Below are positions 23,864 through 33,230 of a stretch of DNA of 64,000 nt, piece by piece. Below the pieces are notes generated by a model. It had not been told where the DNA came from and searched no databases. It worked only from the letters and a program-made list of their open reading frames with translations. The position numbers and the translations under genes were made by a program. Where the stretch lies: positions 6,455,486-6,519,485 of the forward strand of contig NZ_CP022161.1 in NCBI RefSeq assembly GCF_002214185.1. Reading direction: 5' to 3'. Position 1 is the stretch's first letter; each line of letters opens with the position of its first letter. Source of the DNA: Streptomyces capitiformicae. GTDB taxonomy: Bacteria > Actinomycetota > Actinomycetes > Streptomycetales > Streptomycetaceae.

Positions 23864-26806
23864 TTATGCGGCGTCCGTGGTGTCCGTGGTGTCCAGCTCG
23901 CATTCGGCCCAGATGACCTTGCCCTCGGGAAGGTAGCGCGCACCCCAGCTCTGCGACAGCTGCGCGACGAGGAACAGTCCCCGCCCGCCCTCGTCGGTGG
24001 CCGCCGCCCGGCGCAGGTGAGGTGCGGTGTTGCTGGTGTCGGAGACCTCGCAGATCAGGGTGCGGTCGTACAGCAGCCGCACCCTGATGGGCCCCGCGCC
24101 GTGGCGGATGGCGTTGGTGACCAGCTCGCTCAGGATCAGTTCCGCGGCGAACGCCGCCTCGTCGAGTCCCCAGGCGGCCAGTCGCCGGCCTGCCGAGGCA
24201 CGGACTTCGGCCACGCGGGCCGGGTCGGCGGGCAGTTCCCAGGTGGCGATCCGGTCGGGGTCGAGGGCGTGGGTGCGGGCGACGAGCAGGGCGACGTCGT
24301 CGTACGGGTGAGCGGGCGCCACGGTGTCCAGGATGGCCTGGCAGGTCTGCTCGGGCGTGCGCTCCGGGTGGTGGGCCAGGGCGTCGCGCAGCTGGTCGAG
24401 GACGACGTCGACGTCGCGGTGCCGGTCCTCGATGAGTCCGTCGGTGTAGAGGACCAGCTGACTGGTCTGGGGGATGTCGATCTCGACGGCGTCGAAGGGC
24501 AGCCCGCCGAGGCCGAGCGGAGGGCCGACCGGCAGGTCGGGGTACGACACGGTGCCGTCGGGGCGGACCACCGCGGGCGGCGGGTGGCCTGCGCGGGCCA
24601 TGACGGCCCGCTGCGAGGTCGGGTCGTAGATCACGTACAGGCATGTCGCGCCGATGATGCCGGCGCCCTCGCCGCCGGGGTCCTCGCGGTCCAGGCGCGC
24701 CACGAGGTTGTCGAGGTGGGTGAGGACCTCGTCCGGGGGGAAGTCGAGTTCGGCGTAGCTGCGTGCGGCGGTGCGCAGTCGGCCCATGGTGGCGGCGGAC
24801 AGCATGCCGTGACCGACGACGTCGCCGACCAGGAGGCCGATGCGGGCGCCGGAGAGCGGGATGACGTCGTACCAGTCTCCGCCGACATCGGACTCGGCGG
24901 GCAGATAGCGGTGGGCGACCTCCACGGCGTCCTGGTCGGGCAGCCCGTGCGGGAGCAGTCTGCGCTGGAGGGCCAGGACCATGGTGCGTTCGTGGGTGTA
25001 GCGCCGGGCGTTGTCGATGGACAGGGCGGCGCGGGCGGCGAGTTCCTGGGCGAGCGAACGGTCGTCGTCACCGAAGGGGGCGGGGTCCTGGGCGCGGTAG
25101 AAGCTGGCGATGCCGAGGACGACCCCGCGTGCGACAAGGGGCACCGCGATGAGGGAGTGGACGTGGGACAGCAGCCGTTCGGTGTGCTCGGGGTCTTGGG
25201 CGAGCCAGCCCGCGGCGGCCTTCAGATCCGGTTCCAGCACCGCCTGTCCGCTGGTCAGACAGCGCAGCTGGGGCGCGGTCGGGCCGAAGTCGATCCGCTT
25301 GCCGGGCGGGGTGAACGGGAGGTCGTCGCGGATGCCGTGGACCACGGTACGCCGCAGATCACCGACAGGATCGGTGGCCTCCTCGCCCCGGAGTACGGCC
25401 TCGGGCAGGTCGACGGTGACGAAGTCGGCCAGTCGCGGCACAGCCGTCTCGGCGAGCTCCTCGGCGGTGCGGCGCACGTCCAGGGTGGTGCCTATGCGGG
25501 CGCTCGCCTCGGACAGCAACTCCAGGCGACGGCGCGCGGCCAGGGCGTACGCCCCCACGTGCGGCTCGCCCACGAGGACGAGGCCTCTGGGCGACGGCGC
25601 TGGTAGGGGGCCGGGCGGCGGGGTGACGGGGCGGGGGGCAGCAGAGGACTCGCGCGGGGGTATGGCGGAGACCGCGGGGCGGGAGGCGGCTGTGGCGACG
25701 GCAGGCTCGGCGGGGGTACCCAGGAGTTCGTCCAGTCGGCGCGGAACGGCCAGGGTCTCCCCTGCCTGAGCGCCTCCCGCCAAGGTCTGCCCCACCACGG
25801 CCCTTCCTGCCAGGGCCTGCCACGCCCGGTCCTGTCCCGGCTGGGTTCCCACCGTGAGCGCCCCTCCCGGTGACAGGCCGGGGAGGACGGCCTCGACGGC
25901 GATGCCCTCCACTCCGGAGGCGCTCGTCATCGGGCGGCTGACGAGCCGGACCCGGCGCCCGTCGGACAGGGGTACGTCGACGGCGGCCCGCTGTGCGCGG
26001 GAGATCAGCTCGGCGGCCTTCTCCAGGAGGAGGGCCTGGTCGCCGGGGCGCAGCTCGGAGGCCAGTTCGCCCACCGCGATGCTGTGGTGCGGCCCGGCGG
26101 CGGCTTCGGCGCCGGCGGCGAGGTACGCCCGCAGCAGAGCGCGCCCACGCGCGGAACTCTGCCCCAGCAGGCGCCGCTCCATCGCCTCGGCCGCTTTACG
26201 GATCACGACGGCGAACTCCGGGTTCTCGGCGCTGCGCGGATAACCGAAGCACAGCACGCCCTCGATGCGCCCGCTGAGCGGATCGTGGACGGGCAGCGCG
26301 ACGCAGGCGCTTCCCTGGGCGCGTTCCGCGAAGTGCTCGGCGCCGTAGACCCGGATGAGCTGCCGCTCCGCCAGGGCCAGGCCGATGCCGTTGGTACCGC
26401 CGTACTGCTCCGCGAACACGAAGCCCGGGACCCGTTGGATCGCCGGGAGGCCGCCGGCCAGGGTCGGCTCGCCGAATCGGCGCAGGAGGACGGTTCCGTT
26501 CGCGTCGGCGACGGAGATGTTGATCTCGCTTCCGGAGTACCTGGACTGCAGCCGGTCGAGCACCGGTACAGCCGCGTGGACGAGCGGGCCGTCCGGATCG
26601 AAGCCGTCGTGGAAGGGGAGGTCGGCCCGGTCGGGTGAGAGCCCGAGGGTCCGGCAGCGCTGCCACGAGTCCAGGATCGACGTCCGCACACCCCCCTCGA
26701 TCACCTCGACCGGCTCGCCCTGCAGAAACCGCTCACGGACAAGGGCGGGGCCGGTGCCGCCTGTGGCACACCCCGTCGGCATCGGTTCTCTGCCGGACCG
26801 AACCAC
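23864..26806 (-). CDS. Multidomain SpoIIE phosphatase with sensor GAF domains and HATPase
   Basis: A 980-residue cytoplasmic signalling protein. The N-terminal ~300 residues resemble the sensor region of AcoR/DhaR-type activators (ILDSWQRCRTLGL, then a GAF-like FAEQYGGTNGIGLAL and CVALPVHDP). A low-complexity Pro/Ala linker is followed by a second GAF (about 430-590: RLELLSEASARIGTTLDVRRT). The SpoIIE phosphatase domain (about 620-820) has AESDVGGDWYDVIPL, LLVGDVVGHGM and LVLYTDGLIEDR. A histidine-kinase-like ATPase domain ends the protein (about 845-975: ELILSELVTNAIRHG, GGRGLFLVAQLS). GTG 26806 follows GAGGTGA. It could both phosphorylate and dephosphorylate anti-sigma partners (family knowledge). 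The ligand is unknown. Confidence 0.9.
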   Translation of the reverse strand: MVRSGREPMPTGCATGGTGPALVRERFLQGEPVEVIEGGVRTSILDSWQRCRTLGLSPDRADLPFHDGFDPDGPLVHAAVPVLDRLQSRYSGSEINISVADANGTVLLRRFGEPTLAGGLPAIQRVPGFVFAEQYGGTNGIGLALAERQLIRVYGAEHFAERAQGSACVALPVHDPLSGRIEGVLCFGYPRSAENPEFAVVIRKAAEAMERRLLGQSSARGRALLRAYLAAGAEAAAGPHHSIAVGELASELRPGDQALLLEKAAELISRAQRAAVDVPLSDGRRVRLVSRPMTSASGVEGIAVEAVLPGLSPGGALTVGTQPGQDRAWQALAGRAVVGQTLAGGAQAGETLAVPRRLDELLGTPAEPAVATAASRPAVSAIPPRESSAAPRPVTPPPGPLPAPSPRGLVLVGEPHVGAYALAARRRLELLSEASARIGTTLDVRRTAEELAETAVPRLADFVTVDLPEAVLRGEEATDPVGDLRRTVVHGIRDDLPFTPPGKRIDFGPTAPQLRCLTSGQAVLEPDLKAAAGWLAQDPEHTERLLSHVHSLIAVPLVARGVVLGIASFYRAQDPAPFGDDDRSLAQELAARAALSIDNARRYTHERTMVLALQRRLLPHGLPDQDAVEVAHRYLPAESDVGGDWYDVIPLSGARIGLLVGDVVGHGMLSAATMGRLRTAARSYAELDFPPDEVLTHLDNLVARLDREDPGGEGAGIIGATCLYVIYDPTSQRAVMARAGHPPPAVVRPDGTVSYPDLPVGPPLGLGGLPFDAVEIDIPQTSQLVLYTDGLIEDRHRDVDVVLDQLRDALAHHPERTPEQTCQAILDTVAPAHPYDDVALLVARTHALDPDRIATWELPADPARVAEVRASAGRRLAAWGLDEAAFAAELILSELVTNAIRHGAGPIRVRLLYDRTLICEVSDTSNTAPHLRRAAATDEGGRGLFLVAQLSQSWGARYLPEGKVIWAECELDTTDTTDAA

Positions 26807-26898
26807 GCTTCACCTCACTCCGGCTACGATCATCCACTTTTGGACAAAGCCGATATTGCCGAGGATACGGGCATTGGGGGCACTAGTCACAGGACCGC

Positions 26899-27870
26899 TC
26901 ACAGGACCGCGATCGGGCTGACGGGCGAACCGGTCCCTCCAGGTACGTTCAGCGGCGCCACGACGAACAGGAATCTGTGCCTCCCCGCCTCGGCGGTCGC
27001 GGCGGAGAGGGCCTCCAGGTCGAGGTTGTCCAGCAGCGGAACTCCCATCGCGGCGACGGCCAGGGCGTGGACGGGCGAGTGCACACCATCCACGGGCGAG
27101 GGCCGTACGTCACTGTCACCGTCGCTCCCGAGCAGTACGACACCCCTCTCGGCCAGCAGCGGTACGGCGTCGACGTGGAAGCCCGCGCTCGCCGTGTCGG
27201 GGTCCCAGGCACCGAGTTCCACGCGGCGGCGGACGCCGCCGGTGCGCAGCAGCACCGCCTCGCCCTCGCCGATCGTCACGTCGAGCGCCTCCTCGGCGGC
27301 GATGACGTCGTCCGCGTGCACGGCCTGGCCGGGTTCCAGCCAGCGGGTGCCGAGGGCGGCGGGGAGGTCGAGGAGTACACCCGTCGTCACGAGGGGGCCC
27401 AGCGCCGACACCGCGCCGAAGCGGGCGCCCGCGGCGTCGACGACCTCGCGTGCGGCCCGGCCGTCGTAGAGCTGTCCCCGGTAGGCGATGTGGCACAGTG
27501 CGTCGAGATGGGTGACTCCCTTGCCGTGGTAGTCGGCGGCGATGAAGTCCTTGTGGGTGGAGGGTTCCGGGCTCTCCACGTCCCCGAGGTCGGTCATGTG
27601 GTGCAGGGCGGGCCTCTTGTTGTCGGGCGCGGGCCGGGTGTTCCAGGGCAGCGCCATCGGCACGACCGTCCCGGTCCGCACCTCGGCCATGGCGCGACGC
27701 ACGTGGTCCGCGGTCACCCGGTTCCAGGCACCGCGGTCGGCCGGGGTCCAACGGCCCCAGGTGCGCACCGACGCGAAGAGCGCGTCGAACTCCCGACGGG
27801 AGACGGCGGGCCCGTTGCCGGTCCCGCCGGGACCAGTCGGCTTGGGAAGTAGCTCGTCACCGGCCGCCAT
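26899..27870 (-). CDS. Cyclase-family (kynurenine formamidase-like) hydrolase
   Basis: A 323-residue metal-dependent hydrolase of the cyclase/KynB family. The metal-binding signature appears as HGKGVTHLDALCH, and a second His region is DGVHSPVHALA. Other conserved parts are DYHGKG, the acidic VLLRTG region and HRFLFVVAPLNVPGGTGSPVSPIAV. ATG 27870 (MAAGDELL) is taken as the start; a TTG at 27906 is possible but neither has a good ribosome-binding site. Relatives hydrolyse N-formylkynurenine or cyclise polyketides; no tryptophan-degradation genes are adjacent, so the substrate is open. Confidence 0.85.
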   Translation of the reverse strand: MAAGDELLPKPTGPGGTGNGPAVSRREFDALFASVRTWGRWTPADRGAWNRVTADHVRRAMAEVRTGTVVPMALPWNTRPAPDNKRPALHHMTDLGDVESPEPSTHKDFIAADYHGKGVTHLDALCHIAYRGQLYDGRAAREVVDAAGARFGAVSALGPLVTTGVLLDLPAALGTRWLEPGQAVHADDVIAAEEALDVTIGEGEAVLLRTGGVRRRVELGAWDPDTASAGFHVDAVPLLAERGVVLLGSDGDSDVRPSPVDGVHSPVHALAVAAMGVPLLDNLDLEALSAATAEAGRHRFLFVVAPLNVPGGTGSPVSPIAVL

Positions 27871-27961
27871 ATCGATCAGGATGGCGGGGCCCGCTCCCGC
27901 CTTCAACCGCAGACCCGTAGCTCAGAGTGGCTTTTCAGTGGTGGGCCGTAAGGTCCGTGCC

Positions 27962-29425
27962 GTGACCGCGTTACCCGCCGTCGAAGAGTCCTGGGCCCGC
28001 ATCGGCACCTGGCTGGCCCGCCATGCTCCCCTCACCCATGCTCGACTGCGTCCCACCTGCGTCCGAGGCGGACATAGCCGCGGCCGAGCGCACGCTCCAC
28101 TACGGGCCGCTGTCCAAGGTCGCCGACATCGTCAACAGCACGCAGTTCCCGCGCGATGTCGGCGAGGGGCTGGCCGACGCGGAGGACGAGGAGCACGCAG
28201 ACGACGAGGACGAGGAGGACGGCGAGGAGCAGGAGAATCCGGACGATGAACTGGATGTGTTCTGGCACCGGGAGCGGCTGCTGATCACCTTGGGCATCGG
28301 TTGGCAGTCCTCCGACGGTCTGTTCGTGTCCTGCCGCCGCGGACCCAACCTCGGCCGCGTGGGCCGGTATTTCGACGAGGACGTGCCCGCCTTCACCTCA
28401 TGGTCCTCCCGTCATCCCGGACCCGGTCTCCCCACTGGCGCTGGCCGCCGCCACCACCGAACCGCCGCCACCACCGAACCGGTGCCGACGCCTGCCGTCG
28501 CCGCCGAGTCGCCGGTCGCTCCCACCGGACTCACCGGGCCCGCCGCATCGGCGCAGGACGGCGGAAGCCGCGTTCTCGCCTTCGCCCGCGTCACCCGCCC
28601 CCGTCCGGAACCGCTGCCGGATCAGCCCGATGTGGTCTTCGTGGAGGGCGTCACCCCGGCCGAACTGCTGCGCCGTCTGGGCGCGATCCCCGACACGGTC
28701 CGGCCGCGCGGCCGGCGGTGGGCGCAGGACGTGGCCGCCTCGACCTGGGCGGGGCACCGGCCGATGGTCCGGGTGGGCACGGTCGGCGACTGGTCGTACG
28801 CCACCCAGGAGGACGAGCAGATCGGGGCCGCGCAGTTCACCCGGCCCGAGGTGCTACGACGGGTGTCCGCGGGCAGCCGGGCGGTGGCGCTGACCAGGCG
28901 TGGCCCGGAGGTGTGCCTCTCCGTCACCGAGGACGGCGTCGTGCGTCCGGAAGCGGCCCAACACGTGATGTCGCCGCGCGAGGGCAACGTGCAGTCGCCC
29001 GGTGGGCACTTGGCCAGGCGTCAAGGGGTGGATCTCTGGCCCGGCTCGACCGCGGCGTACGCCCGTCTTCTGGCGGGCCTGGCAGAGGACTTCGGCTCGT
29101 CTACCGCCCGGAGCAGGACGTGGCCGAGGCGCTGAGCAGCGCCCTGCTGCTGTCGGTCCTGAACGACTTCCCCGAGCACGAACGCCGGCCCGAGCCCGAG
29201 GTACGCGGTTTCGACCGGGCCGGGGTTATGGCGCGGACCCGTCCGGAGCAACTGCGCGGCGCGGTCGCGGCGCAGTCGGCGCGGCTGGCGACGGAGACCG
29301 ACATCGACTCCTACGAGGAGGTGGCGAACGCGCTGGAGGACATCCGCCGGGGCGATGCCGTCCGCCTCGACCTCGGCGATCCGCTGGATGTGCGTATACG
29401 CACCCTGGCGGCGGAGACCCTCCCC
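27962..29425 (+). pseudogene. Decayed SMI1/KNR4-like plus DUF6461-like gene(s)
   Basis: From GTG 27962 one frame reads VEESWARIGTWLARHAP, typical of an SMI1/KNR4 N-terminus. The homology moves to a second frame at about 28055 (PPASEADIAAAERTL). An acidic stretch follows (about 28180-28250), then GRVGRYFDED. Around 28620-28970 the second frame has a DUF6461-like block (FVEGVTPAELLRRLGA, VRVGTVGDWSYA, VSAGSRAVAL). At about 29098 coding character shifts again (EQDVAEALSSALLLSVLNDF) and runs to about 29425. Two or more frameshifts and no intact frame argue for decay. SMI1-type proteins are often immunity proteins, but no toxin gene is nearby. Confidence 0.6.
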
Positions 29426-29429
29426 CCGC

Positions 29430-30081
29430 CGCCATCGCGGGCGCGACCGCCCGGTGTCCGGTCAGCCGACCGTCGCGCCGGCAGAAGCCCAACTGGTAGG
29501 CCACGCCCCACACGAGCACGTAGTTGAGCAGCCCGACGTACGGCGTGTGCGCCGCCACCACCGACACGCTCGCCGCCAGGGCGACCACACCCATGACCAG
29601 GGGAACGGCCGGCCCTCAGCGCCGATGCGCCGCGTGCAGTGCCGGGGTCAGCGCGCTGAGGATCAGATACACCGGGAGGAACCAGAACTGCATCGCCATC
29701 GCCCACCCCACCAGCGCGAGGGTGTCCGGATCCACGCCGACCGCCGCACAGAGCCCGACGGCGAGCAGCACGAGGGCGCTACACCCCCGCCGGGAGCAGC
29801 AGCCGCAGCGCCCGCCGCGCCACCCACCCGGCCGCCGTACCACCCGCCGCCCGGGCTCGCACCCAGGATCCGCCCGCCGCATGCCCCCCGGCCAGGAAGA
29901 ACAGCGGCATGACCTGGAAGCCCAGGGTCAGCCACTGGGTCCACGGAATGACCGCCAACAGCTCGAGGGCTGTGATCTCCCCGCCGGGCCCGCGGACCAG
30001 AGCGGTGATCAGCCAGTGGCCGATCACCACCAGCACGATGGCCCATGCGCGCAGGAAGTCGACGTAGCGATCTCTGCTCAT
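29430..30081 (-). pseudogene. Broken acyltransferase-3 family gene
   Basis: ATG 30081 opens a good N-terminus, YVDFLRAWAIVLVVIGHWLI and FLAGGHAAGGSWV, which includes the family His. A stop occurs at 29779 just after LRLLLPAGV. The protein continues in a second frame (ALVLLAVGLCAAVG, MQFWFLPVYLILSAL) to a stop at 29616. A third frame follows (VVALAASVSVVAAHTPYVGL, YVLVWGVAYQLGF). Homology ends at a GC-rich inverted repeat near 29406-29434. Two frameshifts and loss of the last helices make function unlikely. Confidence 0.75.
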
Positions 30082-30216
30082 ACGTCGTCATGCTGCCCTG
30101 TGCCCCGGCTCATCGGCGTGGCAAGACCATGCCGCAGCCGACCCGTGCCCGGCACGACACCATCCGCGCACCCCAACCGGTTTGAAGGGACCGGCCTTTC
30201 GACCTACCTTGCCGAG

Positions 30217-30873
30217 GTGAATCTCTTCTCACGTTCCTGGACAGCGTTGCTCACGACCGCCGCCGAACTGTCCGACGAGGACTTGGCCCAACCGTCCGGC
30301 TGCGCGGGCTGGCTCGTACGGGACCTGGTGTGCCACCTGGTCATCGACGCGCAGGACGTCCTGATCACCCTCGTGACCCCGGCCGACGAGGAACCTACCC
30401 GTGACGCGGTGACCTACTGGGAGGTCTCCGCGACGCCGCCCACCGGTGACGACCCGCTCGACGCGCTGACCGTACGGCTGGCCGCCGCGTATGAGGAGCC
30501 GTGGCTGCTCAGGTTCCACCTCGACGACGTCGGCTCCGCGGCCGGACGCGCCGCCGAACTCGCCGACCCGACCCTCCGGGTCAGCACCCGCGACGAGGTC
30601 CTCACCGTGGGCGACTACCTCTCCGCGTACGTCCTGGAATGGACGCTGCACCACCTCGACCTGGTCGCGTACCTCCCGAACGCGGCGGGACCGCCGGCGG
30701 CGGGGCTTGCCCGGTCACGCGCATTGCTGGAGAGGATCGCCCGGGCCGAGTTCCCCGTGTCGTTCTCCGACCGGGACGCGCTGCTGATCGGCACCGGACG
30801 CCGCGTCCCGACCGTCACCGAGAGGGCCGAACTGGGCGAACTGGCCGCGAAACTCCCGCTCGTCCTCGGCTGA
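30217..30873 (+). CDS. Maleylpyruvate isomerase-type (DinB-fold, mycothiol-dependent) protein
   Basis: A 218-residue protein with the MDMPI N-terminal four-helix bundle: SRSWTALLTTAAELSDEDL, the metal-ligand motif GCAGWLVRDLVCHLVIDAQD, and a second His motif LEWTLHHLDLVAYL. The family binds a divalent metal and uses mycothiol in isomerisation or detoxification (family knowledge). GTG 30217 was chosen since the fold begins at VNLFSRSW; the ribosome-binding site is weak. No aromatic-degradation genes are adjacent. Confidence 0.83.
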   Translation: MNLFSRSWTALLTTAAELSDEDLAQPSGCAGWLVRDLVCHLVIDAQDVLITLVTPADEEPTRDAVTYWEVSATPPTGDDPLDALTVRLAAAYEEPWLLRFHLDDVGSAAGRAAELADPTLRVSTRDEVLTVGDYLSAYVLEWTLHHLDLVAYLPNAAGPPAAGLARSRALLERIARAEFPVSFSDRDALLIGTGRRVPTVTERAELGELAAKLPLVLG

Positions 30874-30994
30874 ACGAGGTTGAGTTCCCCCGGACTTGCC
30901 ACCGGACGCCCCACACCCGGCAGCCCGTCAGAGGCATAAGAAACCCACAACATACTCTTGGGCAAGCTTGGCTGATTGATCTGGGGAAGGGTGA

Positions 30995-31999
30995 ATGTCG
31001 GGAGTCGCGAGACGCCGCGCCGGTTGGTTGGGCGCCGCCTTTCTCCTGTTGTTGCTGGCGGTGCTGCTGAGTCTGGCGGTCGGAAGTCGGGCGATGCCTC
31101 CCTCGACGGTGTGGGACGCCCTGGTGCACGGCGGTACCAGCGACGACGCTTCTGTCGTACGGTCGCTGCGCGTGCCACGGACGGTCATCGGTGTGCTGGT
31201 GGGCGCCGCGCTCGCCCTCGCCGGGACGGTGTTGCAGGGCATCACGCGGAACCCGATCGCCGAGCCCGGCATCCTGGGCATCAGCCAGGGGGCGTCGCTG
31301 GGCGTGGTGTGCGCCATCGCCTTTCTCGGGGTGCACTCGCCGGCGGGATACGTCTGGTACGCGTTCGCGGGCGCGGGGATCGCGGCGGTCTGTATCTACG
31401 CCGTCGCGAGCAGCGGGCGCGGCGGCGCCTCACCGGTCGGGCTGGCCCTGGCGGGGGCGGCGATGAACGCGTTCCTGGCCTCCGTCATCTCGGCGATCCT
31501 CACCACCGACGCGCATGCCCTGGACGAGTTCCGGTTCTGGGACGTCGGTTCGATCAGCGGGCGGGACGCGTCGATCGCCGGACAGGTCTGGCCCTTCCTG
31601 CTGGCCGGTCTGCTGCTCGTGTTGGCCATGGCCCGCGGACTGGACGCGCTCGCGCTCGGCGACGACATCGCCCGGGGGCTCGGCCGCAACGTCGCCCTGC
31701 TGCGGGCGACGGGCGCCCTGGGCGCGACCGTTCTCACGGGTGCCGCGGTCGCCGCGGCCGGCCCCATCGCGTTCACCGGTCTCGCCGTACCGCACATCGC
31801 CCGCGCGCTCGTCGGGCCGGGCCACCGTCTGCTGCTGCCCATGGCCGCGCTGCTCGGCCCGGTGATGCTGCTCCTCGCGGACGTCCTCGGCCGTGTCGTC
31901 GTACGGCCCTCGGAGGTGCCCGTGGCGGTCATGACCGCGCTGGCCGGTGTGCCGTTCCTGATCGTGCTGGTGCGGAGGAAGACAGTGGCGGCGGCATGA
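30995..31999 (+). CDS. Iron-siderophore ABC permease (FecCD family), first
   Basis: A 334-residue inner-membrane protein with about nine helices, BtuC/FecCD fold. Motifs: RVPRTVIGVLVGAALALAG, GITRNPIAEPGILGISQGAS, the C-terminal GPIAFTGLAVPHIARALVG and the ATPase-contact region DVLGRVVVRPSEVPVAVMTA. ATG 30995 follows GGGGAAGG. It overlaps the second permease by 4 bp (ATGA). No iron box was found in the 121-bp upstream spacer, unlike the binding-protein gene downstream. Confidence 0.93.
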   Translation: MSGVARRRAGWLGAAFLLLLLAVLLSLAVGSRAMPPSTVWDALVHGGTSDDASVVRSLRVPRTVIGVLVGAALALAGTVLQGITRNPIAEPGILGISQGASLGVVCAIAFLGVHSPAGYVWYAFAGAGIAAVCIYAVASSGRGGASPVGLALAGAAMNAFLASVISAILTTDAHALDEFRFWDVGSISGRDASIAGQVWPFLLAGLLLVLAMARGLDALALGDDIARGLGRNVALLRATGALGATVLTGAAVAAAGPIAFTGLAVPHIARALVGPGHRLLLPMAALLGPVMLLLADVLGRVVVRPSEVPVAVMTALAGVPFLIVLVRRKTVAAA

Positions 32000-33090
32000 C
32001 GGACAGCGGCATAACGGACGGCGGTAGGACGGCACCGAGCCTTCGGCCCGCCGGGCACGCCGTTCTGCGAACCGGGCGGGGCAACAGTTTCCTGGTGCAC
32101 CGCAGGTCGGTCGTCGTGGGTTGCGTCCTCGCCGTACTGCTGACGGCCGCCGTGGTGGCGTCCCTGAGCGTCGGCGAGTCGTTCGTCTCCCCCGGCGAGG
32201 TCGTGCGCGTACTGCTCGGGCTGCCCAGCCCCGACCAACTGGTCGTCGGCACCTTGCGGTTGCCGCGCCTGGTGACCGGGCTGCTGGTGGGTGCCGCCTT
32301 CGGTGTCTCCGGGGCGCTGATCCAGACCATGGCCCGCAACCCGCTCGCCAGCCCCGACGTCATCGGGGTGACGCACGGCGCGGGCGCGGCGACGGTCGCC
32401 GCGATGACCTTCGGCCTCACCTCGTACGCCGTCCTGCCGTACGTCTCCGTCGCGGGCGGGATGCTGGCCGCTCTGCTGGTCTATGTGCTCGCGTGGCGGG
32501 GCGGTCTCGCCGCCTCGCGGTTCGTGCTGGTGGGCATCGGCATCTCGGTGGCGCTCGGCTCCCTGACCCGGCTGCTGGTGACCAAGGGCGACTACCTCGT
32601 CGCCCAGCAGGCCAAGACCTGGCTCACCGGGTCGCTCAACGGCCGCGGCTACGACCAGGCGGCGCCCCTCGCGACCGTCCTCCTCCTGCTGGTGCCGTTC
32701 CTGCTGTGGGCGGCGCGGGCACAGCGGAACGCGGCGTTCGACGACGACACGGCCACCGCCCTCGGCATCAGGCTCGGCCGGGTGCGGCTCGGACTGAGCG
32801 TGCTCGGCGTCGTCCTCGCCTCCGCCGCGACCGGTGCCGCGGGCCCCGTCGACTTCGTGGCCCTGCTCGCCCCGCAGATCGCCCGCCGGCTCACCCGCAC
32901 CCCGCACCCTCCCCTGGTGTGCGCCGCGCTGACGGGCGCCCTGATCGTGGTCGTCGCGGACCTGCTGGCCCGCAAGCTGCTCTCGCCCCTGGAGCTGCCG
33001 GTCGGCGTGTTCACCGCCTTCGTCGGCGCCCCGTATCTGCTGTGGCTGATCGTCCGCACCCGTAGCGGCCGTATCGGAGGAACCGCGTGA
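31996..33090 (+). CDS. Iron-siderophore ABC permease (FecCD family), second
   Basis: A 364-residue permease, partner of the preceding gene. A hydrophilic start of about 38 residues precedes the helices. Motifs: LRLPRLVTGLLVGAAFGVSG, MARNPLASPDVIGVTHGAG, GPVDFVALLAPQIARRL and LELPVGVFTAFVGAPYLLWL. ATG 31996 overlaps the first permease stop. A GTG start with a strong GGAGGA site overlaps its own stop (GTGA at 33087), but it opens only a 28-codon frame where the ATPase gene is usually found. Confidence 0.93.
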   Translation: MTDSGITDGGRTAPSLRPAGHAVLRTGRGNSFLVHRRSVVVGCVLAVLLTAAVVASLSVGESFVSPGEVVRVLLGLPSPDQLVVGTLRLPRLVTGLLVGAAFGVSGALIQTMARNPLASPDVIGVTHGAGAATVAAMTFGLTSYAVLPYVSVAGGMLAALLVYVLAWRGGLAASRFVLVGIGISVALGSLTRLLVTKGDYLVAQQAKTWLTGSLNGRGYDQAAPLATVLLLLVPFLLWAARAQRNAAFDDDTATALGIRLGRVRLGLSVLGVVLASAATGAAGPVDFVALLAPQIARRLTRTPHPPLVCAALTGALIVVVADLLARKLLSPLELPVGVFTAFVGAPYLLWLIVRTRSGRIGGTA

Positions 33091-33173
33091 CCGTACGGGA
33101 CATGAGTACGTGCCGCCGTGCGGGGAAGCACTCAACCCGGTTGTGCCCCGCCCACAGGGTTCTCGTAAGGTAA
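33087..33173 (+). CDS. 28-residue frame translationally coupled to the permease; possible ATPase gene scar
   Basis: GTG 33087 overlaps the permease stop (GTGA) and has TCGGAGGAACCGC just upstream, which is an excellent translation start. The frame (MTVRDMSTC...) ends with TAA at 33171-33173 inside the iron box of the next gene. Siderophore systems usually have an ATPase gene in this position. The likely reading is that the ATPase body was deleted and its start left behind; a real small peptide is the alternative. Confidence 0.4.
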   Translation: MTVRDMSTCRRAGKHSTRLCPAHRVLVR

Positions 33174-33184
33174 GGCTCACCTTA
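33166..33184. promoter_or_regulatory. DmdR/DtxR-type iron box
   Basis: The sequence TAAGGTAAGGCTCACCTTA matches the Streptomyces iron-box consensus TTAGGTTAGGCTCACCTAA at 16 of 19 positions. It lies 46 bp upstream of the siderophore-binding lipoprotein start, so that gene should be repressed by DmdR1 when iron is plentiful. Confidence 0.88.
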
Positions 33185-33230
33185 GCGCCACCGGGCTGGT
33201 GGCCGCTGACTCGTACGACTGGAGCCCCCC

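Noticed and set aside
28180..28250. Acidic Glu/Asp-rich stretch as a genuine functional domain
   Set aside because: It lies in a region with several frame changes; the composition is probably a by-product of GA-rich sequence in decayed DNA.
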